Source of the DNA: Crossaster papposus
Lineage: Eukaryota; Echinodermata; Asteroidea; Velatida; Solasteridae
Direction of reading: 5' to 3'
Assembly (NCBI GenBank): GCA_037893245.1
Contig: JBAIAA010000117.1
Coordinates: 310,001-374,000, forward strand
Length of the DNA: 64,000 nt
In this document: positions 49,800 to 61,929 of the stretch, piece after piece
Position numbering within the stretch: the stretch's first letter is position 1
Layout of the letters: each line of letters begins with the position of its first letter
Translations under genes and position numbers: made by a program
The notes under the pieces: model-generated
Told to the model about the DNA's origin: nothing
The model's database searches: none
The model's input: the letters and a program-made list of their open reading frames with translations, nothing else

Positions 49800-51250
49800 C
49801 CTCAGAACACAAAATTGACTTCCAACACTCCCAAATGGTCTATAGGCCTCAATGAGCCTAACAAACACTTTTCGGGTTTTCTTCACCGTCAAAACACGAA
49901 ATGGACTTTCAACACTCCCAAATGGTCTATAGCGCTCAATAAGCCTAACAAACACTTTTCGGGTTTTTCCACCTTCAGAACACAAAATAGACTTCCAACG
50001 CTCCCAAATGGTCTATTGGCCTCAATGAGCCTAACAAACACTTTTCGGGTTTTTTCACCGTCAGAACACAAAATAGACTTCCAACGCTCCCAAATGGTCT
50101 ATAGAGCTCATTTAGCCTAACAAACACTTTTCGGTTTTTTTCACCGCCAGAACACCAAATGGACATCCAACGCTCCCAAATGTTGTATAGTGCTCAATGA
50201 GCCTAACAAACACTTTTCGGGTTTTTTCACCGTCAGAACACAAAATAGACTTCCAACGCTCCCAAATGGTCTATAGAGCTCATTTAGCCTAACAAACACT
50301 TTTCGGGTTTTGTTCACCATCAGAACACGAAATGGACTTTCAACGCTCCCAAATGGTCTATAGCGCTCAATGAGCCTAACAAACACTTTTCGGTTTTTTT
50401 CACCATCAGCTATAGGCCTCAATGAGCCTAACAAACACTTTTCGGGTTTTTTCACCGTCAGAACACAAAATAGACTTCCAACGCTCCCAAATGGTCTATA
50501 GAGCTCATTTAGCCTAACAAACACTTTTCGGTTTTTTTCACCGCCAGAACACCAAATGGACATCCAACGCTCCCAAATGTTGTATAGTGCTCAATGAGCC
50601 TAACAAACACTTTTCGGGTTTTTTCACCGTCAGAACACAAAATAGACTTCCAACGCTCCCAAATGGTCTATAGAGCTCATTTAGCCTAACAAACACTTTT
50701 CGGGTTTTGTTCACCATCAGAACACGAAATAGACTTCCAATACTCCCAAATGGTCGATAGCGCTCAATAAGCGTAACAAACACTTTTCGTTTTTTCTCAC
50801 CGTCAGAACACCAAATGGACATCCAACGCTCCCAAATGTTCTATAGTGCTCAATGAGCCTAACAAACACTTTTCGGGTTTTGTTCACCATCAGCTATAGG
50901 CCTCAATGAGCCTAACAAACACTTTTCGGGTTTTTTCACCGTCAGAACACAAAATTGACTTCCAACACTCCCAAATGGTCTATAGGCCTCAATGAGCCTA
51001 ACAAACACTTTTCGGGTTTTCTTCACCGTCAAAACACGAAATGGACTTTCAACACTCCCAAATGGTCTATAGCGCTCAATAAGCCTAACAAACACTTTTC
51101 GAGTTTTTCCACCTTCAGAACACAAAATAGACTTCCAACGCTCCCAAATGGTCTATAGGCCTCAATGAGCCTAACAAACACTTTTCGCGTTTTTTCACCG
51201 TCAGAACACAAAATAGACTTCCAACGCTCCCAAATGGTCTATAGAGCTCA
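49800..51250. repeat. Segmental block (partner ~60045-61495)
   Basis: About 1.45 kb matches 60.05-61.50 kb at an offset of 10245 bp (junctions 50409 with 60654 and 50893 with 61138). It includes the TTTCGCGTTTTTT variant of subtype G near 51187 and 61433. Single differences include CTATTGGCC near 50014 and GGTCTAAAGGCC near 61227. Confidence 0.75.
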
Positions 51251-53194
51251 TTTAGCCTAACAAACACTTTTCGGGTTTTGTTCACCATCAGAACACCAAA
51301 TGGACATCCAACGCTCCCAAATGTTGTATAGTGCTCAATGAGCCTAACAAACACTTTTCGGTTTTTTTCACCGTCAGAACACAAAATAGACTTCCAAAGC
51401 TCCCAAATGGTCTATAGAGCTCATTTAGCCTAACAAACACCTTTCGGGTTTTGTTCACCATCAGAACACGAAATGGACTTCCAACGCTCCCAAATGGTCT
51501 ATAGCGCTCAATGAGCCTAACAAACACTTTTTGGGTTTTTTCACCGTCAGAACACAAAATAGACTTCCAACGCTCCCAAATGGTCTATAGAGCTCATTTA
51601 GCCTAACAAACACTTTTCGGTTTTTTTCACCGCCAGAACACCAAATGGACATCCAACGCTCCCAAATGTTGTATAGTGCTCAATGAGCCTAACAAACACT
51701 TTTCGGGTTTTTTCACCGTCAGAACACAAAATAGACTTCCAACGCTCCCAAATGGTCTATAGAGCTCATTTAGCCTAACAAACACTTTTCGGGTTTTGTT
51801 CACCATCAGAACACGAAATGGACTTCCAATACTCCCAAATGGTCGATAGCGCTCAATAAGCGTAACAAACACTTTTCGGTTTTTCTCACCGTCAGAACAC
51901 CAAATGGACTTCCAACGCTCCCAAATGGTCTATAGCGCTCATTTAGCCTAACAAACACTTTTCGGGTTTTTTTCACCGTCAGAACACCAAATGGACTTCC
52001 AACACTCCCAAACGGTCTATAGGCCTCAATGAGCCTAACAAACACTTTTCAATTTTGTTCACCGTCAGAACACAAAATAGACTTCCAACGCTCCCAAATG
52101 GTCTATAGAGCTCATTTAGCCTAACAAACCCTTTTCGGTTTTTTTTCACCATCAGAACACGAAATGGACTTCCAATACTCCCAAATGGTCTATAGAGCTC
52201 ATTGAGCCTAACAAACACTTTTCGGTTTTTTTCACCATCAGAACACGAAATGGACTTCCAATACTCCCAAATGGTCGATAGCGCTCAATAAGCGTAACAA
52301 ACACTTTTCGGTTTTTCTCACCGTCAGAACACCAAATGGACATCCAACGCTCCCAAATGTTCTATAATGCTCAATGAGCCTAACAAACACTTTTCGGGTT
52401 TTGTTCACCATCAACTATAGGCCTCAATGAGCCTAACAAACACTTTTCGGGTTTTTTCACCCTCAGAACACAAAATTGACTTCCAACACTCCCAAATGGT
52501 CTATAGGCCTCAATGAGCCTAACAAACACTTTTCGGGTTTTCTTCACCGTCAAAACACGAAATGGACTTTCAACACTCCCAAATGGTCTATAGCGCTCAA
52601 TAAGCCTAACAAACACTTTTCGGGTTTTTCCACCTTCAGAACACAAAATAGACTTCCAACGCTCACAAATGGTCTATAGGCCTCAATGAGCCTAACAAAC
52701 ACTTTTCGGGTTTTTTCACCGTCAGAACACAAAATAGACTTCCAACGCTCCAAAATGGTCTATAGAGCTCATTTAGCCTAACAAACACTTTTCGGTTTTT
52801 TTCACCGCCAGAACACCAAATGGACATCCAACGCTCCCAAATGTTGTATAGTGCTCAATGAGCCTAACAAACACTTTTCGGGTTTTTTCACCGTCAGAAC
52901 ACAAAATAGACTTCCAACGCTCCTAAATGGTCTATAGAGCTCATTTAGCCTAACAAACACTTTTCGGGTTTTGTTCACCATCAGAACACGAAATGGACTT
53001 CCAACGCTCCCAAATGGTAGCGCTCAATGAGCCTAACAAACACTTTTCGGGTTTTTTCACCATCAGCTATAGGCCTCAATGAGCCTAACAAACACTTTTC
53101 GGGTTTTTTCACCGTCAGAACACAAAATAGACTTCCAACGCTCTCAAATGGTCTATAGAGCTCATTTAGCCTAACAAACACTTTTCGGTTTTTT

Positions 53195-55600
53195 TCACCG
53201 CCAGAACACCAAATGGACATCCAACGCTCCCAAATGTTGTATAGTGCTCAATGAGCCTAACAAACACTTTTCGGGTTTTTTCACCGTCAGAACACAAAAT
53301 AGACTTCCAACGCTCCCAAATGGTCTATAGAGCTCATTTAGCCTAACAAACACTTTTCGGGTTTTGTTCACCATCAGAACACGAAATGGACTTCCAATAC
53401 TCCCAAATGGTCGATAGCGCTCAATAAGCGTAACAAACACTTTTCGGTTATTTCTCACCGTCAGAACACCAAATGGACATCCAACGCTCCCAAATGTTCT
53501 ATAGTGCTCAATGAGCCTAACAAACACTTTTCGGGTTTTGTTCACCATCAGCTATAGGCCTCAATGAGCCTAACAAACACTTTTCGGGTTTTTTCACCGT
53601 CAGAACACAAAATTGACTTCCAACACTCCCAAATGGTCTATCGGCCTCAATGAGCCTAACAAACACTTTTCGGGTTTTCTTCACCGTCAAAACACGAAAT
53701 GGACTTTCAACACTCCCAAATGGTCTATAGCGCTCAATAAGCCTAACAAACACTTTTCGAGTTTTTCCACCTTCAGAACACAAAATAGACTTCCAACGCT
53801 CACAAATGGTCTATAGGCCTCAATGAGCCTAACAAACACTTTTCGGGTTTTTTCACCGTCAGAACACAAAATAGACTTCCAACGCTCCCAAATGGTCTAT
53901 AGAGCTCATTTAGCCTAACAAACACTTTTCGGGTTTTTTCACCGTCAGAACACAAAATAGACTTCCAACGCTCCCAAATGGTCTATAGAGCTCATTTAGC
54001 CTAACAAACACTTTTCGGTTTTTTTCACCGCCAGAACACCAAATGGACATCCAACGCTCCCAAATGTTGTATAGTGCTCAATGAGCCTAACAAACACTTT
54101 TCGGGTTTTTTCACCGTCAGAACACAAAATAGACTTCCAACGCTCCTAAATGGTCTATAGAGCTCATTTAGCCTAACAAACACTTTTCGGGTTTTGTTCA
54201 CCATCAGAACACGAAATGGACTTCCAACGCTCCCAAATGGTAGCGCTCAATGAGCCTAACAAACACTTTTCGGGTTTTTTCACCATCAGCTATAGGCCTC
54301 AATGAGCCTAACAAACACTTTTCGGGTTTTTTCACCGTCAGAACACAAAATAGACTTCCAACGCTCTCAAATGGTCTATAGAGCTCATTTAGCCTAACAA
54401 ACACTTTTCGGTTTTTTTCACCGCCAGAACACCAAATGGACATCCAACGCTCCCAAATGTTGTATAGTGCTCAATGAGCCTAACAAACACTTTTCGGGTT
54501 TTTTCACCGTCAGAACACAAAATAGACTTCCAACGCTCCCAAATGGTCTATAGAGCTCATTTAGCCTAACAAACACTTTTCGGGTTTTGTTCACCATCAG
54601 AACACGAAATGGACTTCCAATACTCCCAAATGGTCGATAGCGCTCAATAAGCGTAACAAACACTTTTCGGGTTTTTCCACCTTCAGAACACAAAATAGAC
54701 TTCCAACGCTCACAAATGGTCTATAGGCCTCAATGAGCCTAACAAACACTTTTCGGGTTTTTTCACCGTCAGAACACAAAATAGACTTCCAACGCTCCCA
54801 AATGGTCTATAGAGCTCATTTAGCCTAACAAACACTTTTCGGTTTTTTTCACCGCCAGAACACCAAATGGACATCCAACGCTCCCAAATGTTGTATAGTG
54901 CTCAATGAGCCTAACAAACACTTTTCGGGTTTTTTCACCGTCAGAACACAAAATAGACTTCCAACGCTCCTAAATGGTCTATAGAGCTCATTTAGCCTAA
55001 CAAACACTTTTCGGGTTTTGTTCACCATCAGAACACGAAATGGACTTCCAACGCTCCCAAATGGTAGCGCTCAATGAGCCTAACAAACACTTTTCGGGTT
55101 TTTTCACCATCAGCTATAGGCCTCAATGAGCCTAACAAACACTTTTCGGGTTTGTTCACCGTCAGAACACAAAATAGACTTCCAACGCTCTCAAATGGTC
55201 TATAGAGCTCATTTAGCCTAACAAACACTTTTCGGTTTTTTTCACCGCCAGAACACCAAATGGACATCCAACGCTCCCAAATGTTGTATAGTGCTCAATG
55301 AGCCTAACAAACACTTTTCGGGTTTTTTCACCTTCAGAACACAAAATAGACTTCCAACGCTCCCAAATGGTCTATAGAGCTCATTTAGCCTAACAAACAC
55401 TTTTCGGGTTTTGTTCACCATCAGAACACGAAATGGACTTCCAATACTCCCAAATGGTCGATAGCGCTCAATAAGCGTAACAAACACTTTTCGGTTATTT
55501 CTCACCGTCAGAACACCAAATGGACATCCAACGCTCCCAAATGTTCTATAGTGCTCAATGAGCCTAACAAACACTTTTCGGGTTTTGTTCACCATCAGCT
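53195..55600. repeat. 2047-bp and 824-bp nested units
   Basis: Junctions at 53551 and 55598 are 2047 bp apart (25 monomers restored), and the doubly deleted composites at 54241 and 55065 are 824 bp apart (10 monomers restored). Both ends carry the insertion-like TTCGGTTATTTCTCACCG (near 53445 and 55492) and CTATCGGCC. The 824-bp unit lies inside the 2047-bp unit, which implies successive duplications. Confidence 0.76.
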
Positions 55601-58600
55601 ATAGGCCTCAATGAGCCTAACAAACACTTTTCGGGTTTTTTCACCGTCAGAACACAAAATTGACTTCCAACACTCCCAAATGGTCTATCGGCCTCAATGA
55701 GCCTAACAAACACTTTTCGGGTTTTCTTCACCGTCAAAACACGAAATGGACTTTCAACACTCCCAAATGGTCTATAGCGCTCAATAAGCCTAACAAACAC
55801 TTTTCGGGTTTTTCCACCTTCAGAACACAAAATAGACTTCCAACGCTCCCAAATGGTCTATAGAGCTCATTTAGCCTAACAAACACTTTTCGGGTTTTTT
55901 CACCGTCAGAACACAAAATAGACTTCCAACGCTCCCAAATGGTCTATAGAGCTCATTTAGCCTAACAAACACTTTTCGGTTTTTTTCACCGCCAGAACAC
56001 CAAATGGACATCCAACGCTCCCAAATGTTGTATAGTGCTCAATGAGCCTAACAAACACTTTTCGGGTTTTTTCACCGTCAGAACACAAAATAGACTTCCA
56101 ACGCTCCTAAATGGTCTATAGAGCTCATTTAGCCTAACAAACACTTTTCGGGTTTTGTTCACCATCAGAACACGAAATGGACTTCCAACGCTCCCAAATG
56201 GTAGCGCTCAATGAGCCTAACAAACACTTTTCGGGTTTTTTCACCATCAGCTATAGGCCTCAATGAGCCTAACAAACACTTTTCGGGTTTTTTCACCGTC
56301 AGAACACAAAATAGACTTCCAACGCTCTCAAATGGTCTATAGAGCTCATTTAGCCTAACAAACACTTTTCGGTTTTTTTCACCGCCAGAACACCAAATGG
56401 ACATCCAACGCTCCCAAATGTTGTATAGTGCTCAATGAGCCTAACAAACACTTTTCGGGTTTTTTCACCGTCAGAACACAAAATAGACTTCCAACGCTCC
56501 CAAATGGTCTATAGAGCTCATTTAGCCTAACAAACACTTTTCGGGTTTTGTTCACCATCAGAACACGAAATGGACTTCCAATACTCCCAAATGGTCGATA
56601 GCGCTCAATAAGCGTAACAAACACTTTTCGGTTTTTTCTCACCGTCAGAACACCAAATGGACATCCAACGCTCCCAAATGTTCTATAGTGCTCAATGAGC
56701 CTAACAAACACTTTTCGGGTTTTGTTCACCATCAGCTATAGGCCTCAATGAGCCTAACAAACACTTTTCGGGTTTTTTCACCGTCAGAACACAAAATTGA
56801 CTTCCAACACTCCCAAATGGTCTATCGGCCTCAATGAGCCTAACAAACACTTTTCGGGTTTTCTTCACCGTCAAAACACGAAATGGACTTTCAACACTCC
56901 CAAATGGTCTATAGCGCTCAATAAGCCTAACAAACAATTTTCGAGTTTTTCCACCTTCAGAACACAAAATAGACTTCCAACGCTCCCAAATGGTCTATAG
57001 GCCTCAATGAGCCTAACAAACACTTTTCGGGTTTTTTCACCGTCAGAACACAAAATAGACTTCCAACGCTCCCAAATGGTCTATAGAGCTCATTTAGCCT
57101 AACAAACACTTTTCGGTTTTTTTCACCGCCAGAACACCAAATGGACATCCAACGCTCCCAAATGTTGTATAGTGCTCAATGAGCCTAACAAACACTTTTC
57201 GGGTTTTTTCACCGTCAGAACACAAAATAGACTTCCAAAGCTCCCAAATGGTCTATAGAGCTCATTTAGCCTAACAAACACTTTTCGGGTTTTGTTCACC
57301 ATCAGAACACGAAATGGACTTCCAACGCTCCCAAATGGTCTATAGCGCTCAATGAGCCTAACAAACACTTTTTGGTTTTTTTCATCGTCAGAACACAAAA
57401 TAGACTTCCAACGCTCCCAAATGGTCTATAGAGCTCATTTAGCCTAACAAACACTTTTCGGTTTTTTTCACCGCCAGAACACCAAATGGACATCCAACGC
57501 TCCCAAATGTTGTATAGTGCTCAATGAGCCTAACAAACACTTTTCGGGTTTTTTCACCGTCAGAACACAAAATAGACTTCCAACGCTCCCAAATGGTCTA
57601 TAGAGCTCATTTAGCCTAACAAACACTTTTCGGGTTTTGTTCACCATCAGAACACGAAATGGACTTCCAATACTCCCAAATGGTCGATAGCGCTCAATAA
57701 GCGTAACAAACACTTTTCGGTTTTTTATCACCGTCAGAACACCAAATGGACATCCAACGCTCCCAAATGTTCTATAGTGCTCAATGAGCCTAACAAACAC
57801 TTTTCGGGTTTTGTTCACCATCAGCTATAGGCCTCAATGAGCCTAACAAACACTTTTCGGGTTTTTTCACCGTCAGAACACAAAATTGACTTCCAACACT
57901 CCCAAATGGTCTATCGGCCTCAATGAGCCTAACAAACACTTTTCGGGTTTTCTTCACCGTCAAAACACGAAATGGACTTTCAACACTCCCAAATGGTCTA
58001 TAGCGCTCAATAAGCCTAACAAACACTTTTCGGGTTTTTTCCACCTTCAGAACACAAAATAGACTTCCAACGCTCCCAAATGGTCTATAGAGCTCATTTA
58101 GCCTAACAAACACTTTTCGGGTTTTTTCACCGTCAGAACACAAAATAGACTTCCAACGCTCCCAAATGGTCTATAGAGCTCATTTAGCCTAACAAACACT
58201 TTTCGGTTTTTTTCACCGCCAGAACACCAAATGGACATCCAACGCTCCCAAATGTTGTATAGTGCTCAATGAGCCTAACAAACACTTTTCGGGTTTTTTC
58301 ACCGTCAGAACACAAAATAGACTTCCAACGCTCCTAAATGGTCTATAGAGCTCATTTAGCCTAACAAACACTTTTCGGGTTTTGTTCACCATCAGAACAC
58401 GAAATGGACTTCCAACGCTCCCAAATGGTAGCGCTCAATGAGCCTAACAAACACTTTTCGGGTTTTTTCACCATCAGCTATAGGCCTCAATGAGCCTAAC
58501 AAACACTTTTCGGGTTTTTTCACCGTCAGAACACAAAATAGACTTCCAACGCTCTCAAATGGTCTATAGAGCTCATTTAGCCTAACAAACACTTTTCGGT

Positions 58601-60033
58601 TTTTTTCACCGCCAGAACACCAAATGGACATCCAACGCTCCCAAATGTTGTATAGTGCTCAATGAGCCTAACAAACACTTTTCGGGTTTTTTCACCGTCA
58701 GAACACAAAATAGACTTCCAACGCTCCCAAATGGTCTATAGAGCTCATTTAGCCTAACAAACACTTTTCGGGTTTTGTTCACCATCAGAACACGAAATGG
58801 ACTTCCAATACTCCCAAATGGTCGATAGCGCTCAATAAGCGTAACAAACACTTTTCGGTTTTTTCTCACCGTCAGAACACCAAATGGACATCCAACGCTC
58901 CCAAATGTTCTATAGTGCTCAATGAGCCTAACAAACACTTTTCGGGTTTTGTTCACCATCAGCTATAGGCCTCAATGAGCCTAACAAACACTTTTCGGGT
59001 TTTTTCACCGTCAGAACACAAAATTGACTTCCAACACTCCCAAATGGTCTATCGGCCTCAATGAGCCTAACAAACACTTTTCGGGTTTTCTTCACCGTCA
59101 AAACACGAAATGGACTTTCAACACTCCCAAATGGTCTATAGCGCTCAATAAGCCTAACAAACAATTTTCGAGTTTTTCCACCTTCAGAACACAAAATAGA
59201 CTTCCAACGCTCCCAAATGGTCTATAGGCCTCAATGAGCCTAACAAACACTTTTCGGGTTTTTTCACCGTCAGAACACAAAATAGACTTCCAACGCTCCC
59301 AAATGGTCTATAGAGCTCATTTAGCCTAACAAACACTTTTCGGTTTTTTTCACCGCCAGAACACCAAATGGACATCCAACGCTCCCAAATGTTGTATAGT
59401 GCTCAATGAGCCTAACAAACACTTTTCGGGTTTTTTCACCGTCAGAACACAAAATAGACTTCCAAAGCTCCCAAATGGTCTATAGAGCTCATTTAGCCTA
59501 ACAAACACTTTTCGGGTTTTGTTCACCATCAGAACACGAAATGGACTTCCAACGCTCCCAAATGGTCTATAGCGCTCAATGAGCCTAACAAACACTTTTT
59601 GGTTTTTTTCATCGTCAGAACACAAAATAGACTTCCAACGCTCCCAAATGGTCTATAGAGCTCATTTAGCCTAACAAACACTTTTCGGTTTTTTTCACCG
59701 CCAGAACACCAAATGGACATCCATCGCTCCCAAATGTTGTATAGTGCTCAATGAGCCTAACAAACACTTTTCGGGTTTTTTCACCGTCAGAACACAAAAT
59801 AGACTTCCAACGCTCCCAAATGGTCTATAGAGCTCATTTAGCCTAACAAACACTTTTCGGGTTTTGTTCACCATCAGAACACGAAATGGACTTCCAATAC
59901 TCCCAAATGGTCGATAGCGCTCAATAAGCGTAACAAACACTTTTCGGTTTTTTATCACCGTCAGAACACCAAATGGACATCCAACGCTCCCAAATGTTCT
60001 ATAGTGCTCAATGAGCCTAACAAACACTTTTCG
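55200..60033. repeat. 2226/2227-bp higher-order repeat, ~2.2 copies
   Basis: Junctions 56250/58477, 56735/58962 and composites 56202/58429 are 2227 bp apart, equal to 27 monomers with three 34-bp and one 4-bp deletions restored. Both copies share AACAAACAATTTTCGAG (near 56930 and 59157), CTATCGGCC and CGGTTTTTTATCACCG (near 57719 and 59946). It is the largest local tandem unit seen. It ends near 60033, where the boundary junction is missing. Confidence 0.84.
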
Positions 60034-61929
60034 GTTTTTTTCACCGTCAGAACACAAAATTGACTTCCAACACTCCCAAATGGTCTATAGGCCTCAATGA
60101 GCCTAACAAACACTTTTCGGGTTTTCTTCACCGTCAAAACACGAAATGGACTTTCAACACTCCCAAATGGTCTATAGCGCTCAATAAGCCTAACAAACAC
60201 TTTTCGGGTTTTTCCACCTTCAGAACACAAAATAGACTTCCAACGCTCCCAAATGGTCTATAGGCCTCAATGAGCCTAACAAACACTTTTCGGGTTTTTT
60301 CACCGTCAGAACACAAAATAGACTTCCAACGCTCCCAAATGGTCTATAGAGCTCATTTAGCCTAACAAACACTTTTCGGTTTTTTTCACCGCCAGAACAC
60401 CAAATGGACATCCAACGCTCCCAAATGTTGTATAGTGCTCAATGAGCCTAACAAACACTTTTCGGTTTTTTTCACCGTCAGAACACAAAATAGACTTCCA
60501 ACGCTCCCAAATGGTCTATAGAGCTCATTTAGCCTAACAAACACTTTTCGGGTTTTGTTCACCATCAGAACACGAAATGGACTTCCAACGCTCCCAAATG
60601 GTCTATAGCGCTCAATGAGCCTAACAAACACTTTTCGTTTTTTTTCACCATCAGCTATAGGCCTCAATGAGCCTAACAAACACTTTTCGGGTTTTTTCAC
60701 CGTCAGAACACAAAATAGACTTCCAACGCTCCTAAAAGGTCTATAGAGCTCATTTAGCCTAACAAACACTTTTCGGTTTTTTTCACCGCCAGAACACCAA
60801 ATGGACATCCAACGCTCCCAAATGTTGTATAGTGCTCAATGAGCCTAACAAACACTTTTCGGGTTTTTTCACCGTCAGAACACAAAATAGACTTCCAACG
60901 CTCCCAAATGGTCTATAGAGCTCATTTAGCCTAACAAACACTTTTCGGGTTTTGTTCACCATCAGAACACGAAATGGACTTCCAATACTCCCAAATGGTC
61001 GATAGCGCTCAATAAGCGTAACAAACACTTTTCGGTTTTTCTCACCGTCAGAACACCAAATGGACATCCAACGCTCCCAAATGTTCTATAGTGCTCAATG
61101 AGCCTAACAAACACTTTTCGGGTTTTGTTCACCATCAGCTATAGGCCTCAATGAGCCTAACAAACACTTTTCGGGTTTTTTCACCGTCAGAACACAAAAT
61201 TGACTTCCAACACTCCCAAATGGTCTAAAGGCCTCAATGAGCCTAACAAACACTTTTCGGGTTTTCTTCACCGTCAAAACACGAAATGGACTTTCAACAC
61301 TCCCAAATGGTCTATAGCGCTCAATAAGCCTAACAAACACTTTTCGAGTTTTTCCACCTTCAGAACACAAAATAGACTTCCAACGCTCCCAAATGGTCTA
61401 TAGGCCTCAATGAGCCTAACAAACACTTTTCGCGTTTTTTCACCGTCAGAACACAAAATAGACTTCCAACGCTCCCAAATGGTCTATAGAGCTCATTTAG
61501 CCTAACAAACACTTTTCGGTTTTTTTCACCGCCAGAACACCAAATGGACATCCAACGCTCCCAAATGTTGTATAGTGCTCAATGAGCCTAACAAACACTT
61601 TTCGGGTTTTTTCACCGTCAGAACACAAAATAGACTTCCAAAGCTCCCAAATGGTCTATAGAGCTCATTTAGCCTAACAAACACTTTTCGTTTTTTTTCA
61701 CCGCCAGAACACCAAATGGACATCCAACGCTCCCAAATGTTGTATAGTGCTCAATGAGCCTAACAAACACTTTTCGGGTTTTTTCACCGTCAGAACACAA
61801 AATAGACTTCCAAAGCTCCCAAATGGTCTATAGAGCTCATTTAGCCTAACAAACACTTTTCGGGTTTTGTTCACCATCAGAACACGAAATGGACTTCCAA
61901 CGCTCCCAAATGGTCTATAGCGCTCAATG

